A program made the position numbers and the translations under genes. Shown piece by piece: positions 1-5,902 of a stretch of DNA of 6,150 bases. The notes below the pieces were generated by a model. That model did not search any database. It had not been told where the DNA came from and saw nothing but the letters and a program-made list of their open reading frames with translations. Within the stretch, counting starts at the first letter, position 1; every line of letters starts with the position of its first letter. Location: the NCBI GenBank assembly GCA_025936615.1, contig JAICSZ010000145.1, forward strand, positions 1 through 6,150, given 5' to 3'. This DNA comes from Pedococcus sp. (GTDB lineage: Bacteria; Actinomycetota; Actinomycetes; Actinomycetales; Dermatophilaceae).

Positions 1-126
1 ACCGCCACCGCCAGCAAGGCGCCGGCCAAGAAGACCACCACGAAGAAGACCACCGCCAAGACGAGCACCGCGACCAGGGCCCCGGCCAAGAAGAGCACGG
101 CGAAGAGGACCGCCAAGAAGTCCTGA
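1..126 (+). CDS. HU-family DNA-binding protein, C-terminal tail (5' truncated)
   Basis: Frame 1 is open from the left edge to TGA at 124-126 and encodes 41 residues made almost only of Lys, Ala, Thr, Ser, Pro and Arg. The motif APAKK followed by T/S occurs twice (about residues 7-12 and 27-32) among KK, AK and TKK steps. Such histone-H1-like tails follow the HU fold in actinobacterial HupB/HupS nucleoid proteins, where they bind DNA non-specifically and help compact the chromosome. The globular HU domain lies left of the window and is not seen, so the call rests on composition plus context: an hup gene next to cofC, gpsA and ddl is a familiar actinobacterial arrangement. A strong hairpin follows directly. 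Other basic-tailed proteins could look the same over this stretch. Confidence 0.75.
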   Translation, partial: TATASKAPAKKTTTKKTTAKTSTATRAPAKKSTAKRTAKKS

Positions 127-138
127 CCCGAGCACCGC

Positions 139-173
139 GACGAAGGGCCCACCGCTGCGGTGGGCCCTTCGTC
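139..173. terminator. Strong hairpin terminator between convergent hup and cofC
   Basis: A perfect 16-bp inverted repeat (139-154 with 158-173) flanks a 3-nt CTG loop. It sits 12 nt after the hup stop and about 27 nt beyond the cofC stop on the other strand. It can therefore end transcription from both sides. There is no clear U-tract on either side, which is usual in very GC-rich actinobacteria. Confidence 0.85.
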
Positions 174-199
174 TGCTCTGCAGGTGTTCGCCGGTCAGC

Positions 200-1057
200 T
201 CAGGGCAGCGTGAGGATCTGCACACCGACGACGCGCGTCCTCGCGCCGTCCGTCACCGTCTCGAGCCGGACCCGTTGTCCGCGGCGCAGCAACCGGAGCC
301 CGCTGCCCTGCAGCGCCTGCGCCGGGAACGGCAGCTCGTGGCCGTCGTCGAGCAGCACACGCCCTTCGCGAGTGCCCTCGTCGAACGCGGACACCGTTGC
401 CTGCAAGGGCCGCAGCCGCAGGGCGGTCGTCACCAGCGACGTGCGGAATCCCACCCCCAGGCGCAGCGCCGCACCCAGGTCACTCGGGCCGTCGACGTCG
501 CGTCGCAGCCCTGGTACGTCGATCCCGTCGATCTCGAACGCGCCGGCCTGGAGGTGCTGGCGGCGGGAACCCTCACCGAACAAGGGATGGAACGCGTCGA
601 GCCGCGGCGCGATGACGGCCGTCGTACCCGTCCGTTCCTCGTCGCAGACGAAGGACATGCGGACCGGATGTGCGGCGTCGAACGCCCGGGCCAGCTCGTC
701 GGGACGCAGGGCGGGCAGGTCGGCACACACGGCGGCCAGCAGCAGGCTCGGGTCACGGCGGTGCATCTCGGCCGCCGCCTGGACCAGCGTCCCGTTGAGG
801 TCGCTCGTGCCGTCCGGCACCACCTCGGCGCCGAGGTCGCGCATCGCCCCGGCGAGCAGGTGGTCGTCGCTGACCACCAGCACGCGCGCCACCACCTCGC
901 ACGAGAGCACGGCGGTGACCGTGTCCGCGGCGAAGGCCGCGGCGAGCTGCTGACGGGGATGCTCACCGAGGACACCGAGCCGGGACTTGGCGAGGGAGGC
1001 GCGCTTCACCGGCACCAGGACGGCGAAGCGGGCAGGGTCGACGGCGGGCGTGGTCAT
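200..1057 (-). CDS. cofC: CofC/FbiD guanylyltransferase (coenzyme F420 biosynthesis) with C-terminal OB/cold-shock-like extension
   Basis: The family transfers GMP from GTP to 2-phospho-L-lactate or, in mycobacterial FbiD, to phosphoenolpyruvate. The activated product is the donor for building F420-0. The 285-aa protein has a CofC core over about residues 10-212: the nucleotide-binding start VPVKRASLAKSRL (15-27), LGAEVVPDGTSDLNGTL (75-91), the metal-site CADLPALRP (111-119), GTTAVIAP (144-151), FGEGSRRQH (160-168) and D-V-D-G-P-S-D-L (187-194). CofC/FbiD proteins are usually about 210 residues, so about 70 are extra. Residues 218-283 read like a cold-shock-type beta barrel (T-V-S-A-F-D-E, V-L-L-D-D-G, L-P-F, R-R-G-Q-R-V). 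The ATG at 1057 has AGGA nine bases upstream. It is transcribed divergently from plsC. The CofC assignment is firm; whether it uses phospholactate or PEP cannot be read from sequence. Confidence 0.93.
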   Translation of the reverse strand: MTTPAVDPARFAVLVPVKRASLAKSRLGVLGEHPRQQLAAAFAADTVTAVLSCEVVARVLVVSDDHLLAGAMRDLGAEVVPDGTSDLNGTLVQAAAEMHRRDPSLLLAAVCADLPALRPDELARAFDAAHPVRMSFVCDEERTGTTAVIAPRLDAFHPLFGEGSRRQHLQAGAFEIDGIDVPGLRRDVDGPSDLGAALRLGVGFRTSLVTTALRLRPLQATVSAFDEGTREGRVLLDDGHELPFPAQALQGSGLRLLRRGQRVRLETVTDGARTRVVGVQILTLP

Positions 1058-1140
1058 CGCCCACGATCCTGCCAGGCCGGTGGCTGTGACCGGCGGGCTT
1101 CCACGGCGCAGGCACCCGGATGCGGCATGCTGTGCGCGGG

Positions 1141-1146
1141 TAGTCT
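1141..1146 (+). promoter_or_regulatory. Putative -10 element for plsC-gpsA
   Basis: TAGTCT fits the actinobacterial -10 pattern TANNNT and resembles the TAGGGT elements seen upstream of two other genes in this window. It would place the RNA start near 1153, leaving a leader of about 38 nt that carries the plsC ribosome binding site. No clear -35 is visible. It is the only candidate I see in the 134-bp divergent gap, which otherwise shows only a weak 6-bp hairpin (1076-1081 with 1089-1094). Confidence 0.35.
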
Positions 1147-1191
1147 CGCCTGGACGTCGGGTGGGGGCGACGAGATCGGGAAGAAGGACCA

Positions 1192-1971
1192 GTGTCGAAG
1201 CCGCGAAGGCTGCAGGAGCCGAAGGGCTGGGCGTTCGGCTTCTGCGTCGCCGTCGTCGAGCCGCCGCTGCTGCTGTTCACCAAGCGCCGGTGGAGGGGCG
1301 GGGAGAACATCCCCGCGAGAGGTGGGTGCATCCTCGCCGTCAACCACATCTCGCACCTGGACCCGTTCACCTGTGCGCACTTCGTCTACTCCTACGGCCG
1401 CATCGTGCGCTTCCTCGCCAAGGCAGAGCTGTTCGAGCTGCCGGTCCTCGGGAGGGTGGTGAAGAACGCCAAGCAGATCCCGGTCTACCGGCTCACCACC
1501 AGCGCGTCGCACTCGTTCACGGCCGCCGTCGACGCGGTGGAGCACGGTGAGTGCGTGGTGGTCTACCCCGAGGGCACCATCACCCGACAGCCCGAGCTGT
1601 GGCCGATGACCGGCAGGACCGGTGCGGCGCGGATCGCGCTGGCCTCCGGGGTGCCGGTCGTCCCGGTGGCCCAGTGGGGCGCCCAGGACATCCTCGCGCC
1701 GTACTCCCTGCGACCGCGGCTGCTGCCCCGCAAGACGATCGCGATGTCGGCAGGCACACCCGTCGAGCTGGACGACCTCCGCGCCGAGGACCTCACCCCC
1801 CAGGTGCTGCGGGAGGCCACGAACCGGATCATGGACGCGATCACCCGGCTGCTCGAGGAGATCCGCGGTGAGCACGCGCCGACCGAGCGGTACGACCCGC
1901 GGGCTGCCGGGGTGCGCCTGATCGGCAACCCGAACGCCCGCCCCAGGCGCTCGCGCGACAGGAGACGTTGA
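1192..1971 (+). CDS. plsC: PlsC-type 1-acyl-sn-glycerol-3-phosphate acyltransferase
   Basis: The predicted role is acyl transfer to lysophosphatidic acid, giving phosphatidic acid at the cytoplasmic membrane. The 259-aa protein has the acyltransferase blocks in order: NHISHLDP at 51-58 (catalytic H52 and D57 of the HX4D motif), the segment [12 protein letters not shown] at 77-88, YPEGTI at 125-130 (the EGT glycerol-phosphate-binding motif) and GVPVVPVA at 153-160. A hydrophobic stretch at about 13-29 may anchor it to the membrane, and the C-terminus is Arg-rich. Start is GTG, preceded by GAAGGA three bases upstream, a short spacing, with no better in-frame start near. The stop overlaps the gpsA start by one base, so the two are translationally coupled and in the same pathway. 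The exact acyl acceptor is inferred, since related enzymes acylate other lipids. Confidence 0.93.
   Translation: MSKPRRLQEPKGWAFGFCVAVVEPPLLLFTKRRWRGGENIPARGGCILAVNHISHLDPFTCAHFVYSYGRIVRFLAKAELFELPVLGRVVKNAKQIPVYRLTTSASHSFTAAVDAVEHGECVVVYPEGTITRQPELWPMTGRTGAARIALASGVPVVPVAQWGAQDILAPYSLRPRLLPRKTIAMSAGTPVELDDLRAEDLTPQVLREATNRIMDAITRLLEEIRGEHAPTERYDPRAAGVRLIGNPNARPRRSRDRRR
1960..1965 (+). promoter_or_regulatory. Ribosome binding site that fixes the gpsA start
   Basis: AGGAGA lies inside the last codons of plsC, five bases before the ATG at 1971. A TTG at 1968 is in frame but only two bases from this site, so the ATG is the better start. Confidence 0.75.
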
Positions 1972-2972
1972 TGAGCAAGGTGGCAGTCTTCGGCGCCGGC
2001 TCCTGGGGCACGGCGTTCTCCGTCGTCCTGGCCGACGCCGGCAACGACATCACGTTGTGGGCTCGCCGCGAGGAGCTGTGCGCCACCATCAACGAGAAGC
2101 GCGAGAACTCCGACTACCTGCCGGGCATCGAGCTCCCGAGCACGGTGCGCGCCACCCACGACGCCGAGCAGACCCTCGAGAAGGCGGAGTTCGTGGTGTT
2201 CGCCGTACCCTCGCAGACCCTGCGGCACAACCTCGTCGACTGGGTCGACATCATCCCGCGCGACGCGGTGCTCGTCTCGCTGATGAAGGGCGTCGAGCTC
2301 GGCACCCTGAAGCGGATGAGCGAGGTCATCGCGGAGGTGACCGGTGCCGGCCCGGAGCGCATCGGCGTGGTCAGCGGCCCGAACCTCGCCAAGGAGATCG
2401 CCAGCCGTGAGCCGGCCGCCAGCGTGGTGGCCTGCGCCGACGAGGACAACGTCACGCGGCTGCGGGCGCTGTGCCACTCGGCGACCTTCCGCCCGTACTC
2501 CAGCACCGACGTGGTCGGCTGCGAGCTCGGCGGTGCCTACAAGAACGTCATCGCGCTCAGCGTCGGAATGGCGGTCGGGCTCGGGTTCGGTGACAACACC
2601 ACGGCGTCGGTGATCACCCGCGGGCTCGCCGAGATCGCCCGGCTCGCCGTGGTCCTGGGTGCGGACCCGATGACCCTGATGGGGCTGGCGGGGCTCGGGG
2701 ACCTGGTGGCCTCGTGCTCCTCGCCGCTGTCGCGCAACCGGTCCTTCGGGGAGAGGCTGGGGCAGGGGATGACGACCGAGGAGATCACCGCGTCCACCCG
2801 GCAGGTCGCCGAGGGCGTGAAGTCCTGCTCGTCGCTGCTCGCCCTGGCACAGCAGGCCGACGTCTACGCGCCGATCGTCGAGGCGGTGCACGCGGTCGTC
2901 GAGGGCGGGATGACGGCCGCTGACATGCTGACCGCGCTGATCTCCCGGGAGGCCAAGCACGAGCGGGACTGA
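1971..2972 (+). CDS. gpsA: NAD(P)H-dependent glycerol-3-phosphate dehydrogenase
   Basis: GpsA reduces dihydroxyacetone phosphate to sn-glycerol-3-phosphate in the cytoplasm, supplying the backbone for phospholipids. The 333-aa length is normal for the family. Visible motifs are the Rossmann dinucleotide loop FGAGSWG (7-13), FAVPSQ (77-82), SLMKG with the conserved Lys106 (103-107), SGPNLAKEI (135-143), the active-site GAYKNVIA with catalytic Lys191 (188-195), RGLAE (217-221), GLAGLGDL (238-245), [10 protein letters not shown] (251-260) and EGV (281-283). The ATG at 1971 shares its A with the plsC stop (TGATG), and AGGAGA sits at good spacing. This predicts coupled translation with PlsC, the downstream pathway partner. 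The gene ends convergent with the PLP enzyme. No odd residues were seen. Confidence 0.97.
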   Translation: MSKVAVFGAGSWGTAFSVVLADAGNDITLWARREELCATINEKRENSDYLPGIELPSTVRATHDAEQTLEKAEFVVFAVPSQTLRHNLVDWVDIIPRDAVLVSLMKGVELGTLKRMSEVIAEVTGAGPERIGVVSGPNLAKEIASREPAASVVACADEDNVTRLRALCHSATFRPYSSTDVVGCELGGAYKNVIALSVGMAVGLGFGDNTTASVITRGLAEIARLAVVLGADPMTLMGLAGLGDLVASCSSPLSRNRSFGERLGQGMTTEEITASTRQVAEGVKSCSSLLALAQQADVYAPIVEAVHAVVEGGMTAADMLTALISREAKHERD

Positions 2973-3011
2973 ACCACGGCTGCCCGCGGGCCGCACCCTC
3001 GGGACCGTACC

Positions 3012-3020
3012 TGTGGACAA
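3012..3020 (-). other. Single DnaA-box-like 9-mer
   Basis: Read on the minus strand the site is TTGTCCACA, an exact match to the DnaA box form described for Streptomyces and other actinomycetes. It stands alone in the gap between gpsA and the PLP gene. There is no cluster of boxes or AT-rich stretch, so it is not an origin. A chance match is possible. Confidence 0.35.
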
Positions 3021-3021
3021 G

Positions 3022-3082
3022 CCTCCGACATCGGTGTCACAACGTGACCCCTGGGTCACCCCCAGCTATCCGATGTCGGAGG
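3022..3082. terminator. Nested inverted repeats, probable bidirectional terminator
   Basis: A perfect 13-bp inverted repeat (CCTCCGACATCGG at 3022-3034, complement at 3070-3082) encloses a 35-nt loop. Inside the loop is a second hairpin, GTGACCC at 3044-3050 paired with GGGTCAC at 3053-3059. The right outer arm covers the last codons of the PLP gene. The position between two convergent genes suggests termination in both directions. There is no U-tract. Confidence 0.6.
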
Positions 3083-4166
3083 AGGTGAGGTCGTCGAGGG
3101 CGGCGGCCAGGTCGCTCCACAGGTCGTCGACGTCCTCGATGCCGACGGACAGCCGGACCAGGCCGTCCGGGATGGTCGCCGGCTCGCTGCTCCACCGGCG
3201 CCGGCGCTCGAACGTCGACTCGACACCGCCCAGGCTGGTGGCGTGCACCCACAGGCCGGTCCGGTGGGTCAGCAGGTCCGCGGCGACCGCACCCCCGGCC
3301 ATCACGACCGAGACGACGGCACCGAACCCGGGGTAGCGCACCTCGCCGACCGCCGGATGCTCCCCGAGCCGCCGGACCAGCTCCTGGGCGTTGGACTGCG
3401 CCCGCTCGAGACGCACGTGCAGGGTCCGCAGCCCCCGCAGCGCCAGCCATGCCTCGAACGTGCCCGGCGTGGCGCCTAGCATGTCGCGCCGCTTCTTCAG
3501 TACGTCGAAGAGCCCATCGTCGCGGGTCGCGAGCGCTCCGAGCAGCACGTCGCTGTGCCCGGCGATGAACTTCGTCGCCGAGTGCACCACGATGTCGGCG
3601 CCCAGGGACAGCGGCTGCTGCAGCAGCGGGGTGGCGAAGGTGTTGTCGACCACCACGGACGCGCCTGCCGCGTGGGCGGCCGCCGCGATCGTGGTGATGT
3701 CGGCGACCTCGAGCGCCGGGTTGGTCGGCGACTCGAGCCACACCAGAGCGGCGTCCTCGCAGGCCTTCACCACCGACTCCGTGTCGGTGACGTCAACCAG
3801 CACCGCGACCGCCCTGCCCCGGGCCTCCAGGTCCGCGAGCTGCATGATGCTCCCGTTGTAGGCGTGCCGCGGCGCCACCACGGTGCCGCCGGTGCCGACC
3901 AGGTCGAGGACCGTGGCCACGGCGGCCAGGCCGGTCGAGAACGCCAGGCAGCGGCCGCCCTCCAGGTCGCCAAGCGCCTGCTCGAAGGCCGACCAGGTCG
4001 GGTTGCCGTACCGGCCGTACTCGGTGTCCCCGCCGGCGACGTACGTCGAGGCCATCGTCAGCGGCTCGTTGAGCGGGCTGTCGGGCACGTGCGGGGGCCG
4101 GCCGGAGGTGACCGCAACGGTGGCGGGACGGTACGCCGGGCGGCCGGGGGAGGCGTCGGAGGACAT
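3066..4166 (-). CDS. Cys/Met-metabolism PLP-dependent enzyme (cystathionine gamma-synthase / lyase family)
   Basis: This is a fold-type I PLP enzyme of the trans-sulfuration family, whose members interconvert cysteine, homocysteine and methionine precursors. The 366 residues carry the family marks: YGRYGNPT (50-57, cofactor phosphate contacts from the partner subunit), FSTGLAA (76-82), ESPTNP (145-150), VVDNTFATP (172-180, with Asp174 for the pyridine nitrogen), SATKFIAGHSD (196-206, with Schiff-base Lys199), SLGGVES (311-317) and RLSVGIED (338-345). It is slightly short, because YPG (278-280) runs almost directly into FGAVVSV, where typical members have some 25 more residues. Synthase, gamma-lyase and beta-lyase activities cannot be separated by eye. 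It is divergent from ddl. The ATG has no Shine-Dalgarno, but a TAGGGT element six bases upstream suggests a leaderless message. Confidence 0.9.
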   Translation of the reverse strand: MSSDASPGRPAYRPATVAVTSGRPPHVPDSPLNEPLTMASTYVAGGDTEYGRYGNPTWSAFEQALGDLEGGRCLAFSTGLAAVATVLDLVGTGGTVVAPRHAYNGSIMQLADLEARGRAVAVLVDVTDTESVVKACEDAALVWLESPTNPALEVADITTIAAAAHAAGASVVVDNTFATPLLQQPLSLGADIVVHSATKFIAGHSDVLLGALATRDDGLFDVLKKRRDMLGATPGTFEAWLALRGLRTLHVRLERAQSNAQELVRRLGEHPAVGEVRYPGFGAVVSVVMAGGAVAADLLTHRTGLWVHATSLGGVESTFERRRRWSSEPATIPDGLVRLSVGIEDVDDLWSDLAAALDDLTSSDIG

Positions 4167-4172
4167 GCCCCA

Positions 4173-4178
4173 ACCCTA
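4173..4178 (-). promoter_or_regulatory. Putative -10 of a leaderless promoter for the PLP gene
   Basis: On the minus strand TAGGGT is followed by TGGGGC and then the ATG. A -10 hexamer at this distance would start RNA at or next to the A of the start codon. No ribosome binding site is visible, which agrees with a leaderless transcript, a form common in actinobacteria. Confidence 0.5.
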
Positions 4179-4213
4179 GGGAAGAGATGCCGGGAGGCGC
4201 GCATCGGGACCGG

Positions 4214-4219
4214 TAGGGT
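4214..4219 (+). promoter_or_regulatory. Putative -10 of a near-leaderless ddl promoter
   Basis: TAGGGT is followed by CGGGGCACC and the ddl ATG, putting the RNA start at about 4226, some three bases before the start codon. No Shine-Dalgarno is present. The block is a near copy, in inverted orientation, of the element upstream of the divergent PLP gene. Confidence 0.5.
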
Positions 4220-4228
4220 CGGGGCACC

Positions 4229-5377
4229 ATGAGCGAGCAGGAGCAGGGAGCGCACTCCGCCAGAACCCGCAAGCCCCGCATCGCGGTGGTCTTCGGCGGC
4301 AGGTCCAGCGAGCACGCGATCTCCTGCGTGACCGCCGGCAGCGTGCTGCGGGCGATCGACCCGCAGCGGTACGACGTGGTGCCGGTGGGCATCACCCACG
4401 ACGGCCGGTGGGTCCTCGAGTCGGACGACCCGGCCCGCCTCGCGATCACCTCGGCCGACAAGCTCCCCGAGGTGGACCCCTCGCGCGCGACGGTGGCGCT
4501 CAGCGGCGACCAGGACGGCAGCTTGCTCGTCGTGCACGAGCCGAGCTCGGTGCCACGCACGCTCGGGGAGGTGGACGCCGTCTTCCCGCTGCTGCACGGG
4601 CCCTGGGGCGAGGACGGCACCATCCAGGGGCTGCTGGAGATGGCCGGGGTGCGCTACGTCGGCGCGGGCGTGCTGGCCTCGGCGGTCGGCATGGACAAGC
4701 ACTACATGAAGATCGTCCTGCAGGCGCACGGGCTGCCCGTGCTGCCCTACGCCGTGCTGACCGCCCGTGCCTGGGACGGCGACCGGGCGGCCTGCGTGGA
4801 GACGGTCGACTCGCTCGGCTACCCGGTGTTCGTCAAGCCCGCGCGCGGCGGGTCGAGCATCGGGATCAGCAAGGTCGTCGACCGCGACGGGCTCGACGCC
4901 GCCGTACGAGAGGCCCGGCGCCACGACCCGAAGGTCGTCGTCGAGGTGTCGGCCGAGGGTGGTCGCGAGCTGGAGTGCGGGGTGCTGCAGGGCTTCGGGA
5001 CCAACCCGCCCGACACCTCGGTGGTCGCGGAGATCAGCGTCGACGCCGACCACGAGTTCTACGACTTCGCCGCGAAGTACCTCCCCGAGGAGCACACCCG
5101 GCTCACCGTGCCCGCGGACCTGCCGGCGAACGTCGTGGCGCGCATCCAGCAGCTGTCGGTGCAGGCGTTCGAGGTGCTCTCCGTCGAGGGCCTGGCCCGC
5201 GTGGACTTCTTCGTGCTCCCCGACGAGCGGGTGGTGGTCAACGAGATCAACACCATGCCCGGCTTCACGCCGTCCTCGATGTTCCCCCGCATGTGGGACG
5301 CGAGCGGTCTGGCCTACCCCGAGCTCGTCGACCGGCTGATCCAGCTGGCGCTGCACCGCGACACCGGGCTGCGCTGA
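4229..5377 (+). CDS. ddl: D-alanine--D-alanine ligase
   Basis: This cytoplasmic ATP-grasp enzyme joins two D-Ala to give the dipeptide that MurF adds to the peptidoglycan precursor. The 382-aa protein shows GGRSSEH (23-29, whose Glu28 binds the first D-Ala), HGPWGEDG (123-130), MDK (155-157), VKPARGGSSIG (202-212, with the ATP-binding lysine and glycine-rich loop), GRELECG (245-251), FYDFAAKY (277-284), ARVDFFV (323-329, with metal ligand Asp326) and NEINTMPGFTPSSMFP (338-353, with metal-binding Glu339 and Asn341). The KY pair at 283-284 keeps the Tyr that in characterised ligases favours D-Ala over D-lactate, so a D-Ala-D-Ala product is expected. A short polar N-terminal extension (1-15) precedes the fold. 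It converges with the DUF3515 gene across 16 bases. Confidence 0.97.
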   Translation: MSEQEQGAHSARTRKPRIAVVFGGRSSEHAISCVTAGSVLRAIDPQRYDVVPVGITHDGRWVLESDDPARLAITSADKLPEVDPSRATVALSGDQDGSLLVVHEPSSVPRTLGEVDAVFPLLHGPWGEDGTIQGLLEMAGVRYVGAGVLASAVGMDKHYMKIVLQAHGLPVLPYAVLTARAWDGDRAACVETVDSLGYPVFVKPARGGSSIGISKVVDRDGLDAAVREARRHDPKVVVEVSAEGGRELECGVLQGFGTNPPDTSVVAEISVDADHEFYDFAAKYLPEEHTRLTVPADLPANVVARIQQLSVQAFEVLSVEGLARVDFFVLPDERVVVNEINTMPGFTPSSMFPRMWDASGLAYPELVDRLIQLALHRDTGLR

Positions 5378-5396
5378 GCGAGCACCGGGCCGCTCA
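5375..5396. terminator. Small hairpin joining the two convergent stop codons
   Basis: TGAGCG at 5375-5380 pairs with CGCTCA at 5391-5396 across a 10-nt loop. Each arm contains a stop codon: TGA of ddl on plus, TGA of the DUF3515 gene on minus. The stem is only 6 bp and lacks a U-tract, so it is at best a weak bidirectional terminator. Confidence 0.3.
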
Positions 5397-5792
5397 CACG
5401 CAGGGCCGCACCTCGCGGATCGTCCGCTTGAGCGCCGGGGCGAGGTCGACCATCGTCGCCGCCGGCGGGAAGTAGTCGGCGGGGATCCGCACCTCGACGT
5501 TCTGCGCCCGGCCGATGGTGGTCATCGTGATCTCCACCGGGCGGCCGGTCTGCTGCGCCTGCGGGATGAACCAGCCCACCCCGTCGGTGTCCTGGCAGTC
5601 GGAGAACCGGTCGAAGCCGTGCGGCGCCGGCACGCCGCAGCGCAGCTCGATCGCCGGGTCGCCCCAGGCGGCGGCGTATCCCCGCCCGGCGTCGACCGCG
5701 CGCCTCGGCTGGTCCGCGACGCGCTCGGGCAGCGCCTTGACGAGCGCCGCGCACGCGCGGGCGTCCGTACCGGACCTCGAGGGCGCGACCAC
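5394..5792 (-). CDS. DUF3515 family protein, probable lipoprotein (true start upstream, unclear)
   Basis: The 132 residues counted from GTG at 5792 match my recollection of the actinobacterial DUF3515 family, which is often found beside ddl and thiL. Marks are C-A-A-L (14-17), LPERV (21-25), AWGDPAIELRCGV (42-54), C66, GVGWF (71-75), and a C-terminal stretch with VEVRIPADYF (99-108) and VDLAPAL (115-121). Four cysteines (14, 52, 66, 131) could form disulfides outside the cell. The function of the family is unknown. The GTG is unlikely to be the real start: it has no ribosome binding site, and the same frame upstream encodes a hydrophobic segment ending in LSSAC, a lipobox. No ATG, GTG or TTG lies in frame between 5792 and a stop near 6021, so the N-terminus stays open. 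Confidence 0.78.
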   Translation of the reverse strand: MVAPSRSGTDARACAALVKALPERVADQPRRAVDAGRGYAAAWGDPAIELRCGVPAPHGFDRFSDCQDTDGVGWFIPQAQQTGRPVEITMTTIGRAQNVEVRIPADYFPPAATMVDLAPALKRTIREVRPCV

Positions 5793-5858
5793 CGACAGGG
5801 TGCCCGAGCAGGCCGACGACAGGAGCAGCGGCGGGAGCAGACAAGCGACGACGCCCAG
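5793..5858 (-). other. In-frame lipoprotein signal peptide lacking a canonical start
   Basis: These 22 codons read LGVVACLLPPLLL followed by SSACSGTLS, continuous with the DUF3515 frame. Arginine codons lie just upstream (PPPRR). This is the n-region, h-region and lipobox pattern of a bacterial lipoprotein, with the lipidated Cys expected in SSAC. The first codon, CTG at 5858, directly abuts a GGAGG and could be an unusual start. A sequence error is the alternative. Confidence 0.55.
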
Positions 5859-5879
5859 CCTCCGCGGAGGCGGGCGTCG
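5849..5879 (-). terminator. Hairpin downstream of the RAM-domain gene
   Basis: CGACGCCC (5849-5856) pairs with GGGCGTCG (5872-5879), with one bulged A at 5857. Inside is the perfect palindrome GCCTCCGCGGAGGC (5858-5871). The 15-bp stem starts 24 bases after the RAM gene stop, so it could terminate that gene. It also covers the GGAGG in front of the DUF3515 signal-peptide frame, so it could instead affect that gene's translation. Confidence 0.5.
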
Positions 5880-5902
5880 CGGCGGGGTCCTGGGTGCCGA
5901 CC

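Noticed and set aside
1..126. Repeated AAG/ACC-rich units as a tandem DNA repeat
   Set aside because: They are codon repeats of a Lys/Ala/Thr-rich protein tail, irregular in spacing and in frame to a stop followed by a terminator.
275..1462. Long plus-strand open frame opposite cofC and running into plsC
   Set aside because: It is antisense to a clear cofC and overlaps the true plsC frame. The translation is low complexity without family signals.
1968..1970. TTG as the gpsA start
   Set aside because: It is only two bases from AGGAGA, whereas the ATG at 1971 has five-base spacing and yields the usual GpsA N-terminus.
1563..3059. Long open frame on the minus strand opposite plsC and gpsA
   Set aside because: Its product has no recognisable motif and is rich in Arg, Gly, His and Asp. 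It mirrors the codon bias of two well-identified genes on the other strand, as is common in GC-rich DNA.
4058..5356. Long minus-strand open frame opposite ddl
   Set aside because: It is a shadow of the ddl codon bias, with no domain visible and no ribosome binding site that I can support.
5314..5844. Minus-strand frame starting at TTG 5844, overlapping the DUF3515 gene and the ddl end
   Set aside because: It is out of frame with the recognisable DUF3515 motifs, runs into ddl antisense, and its Arg/Ala/Gly-rich product looks like a shadow. It was considered as a possible N-terminus joined by a frameshift, but the correct frame already encodes a signal peptide.
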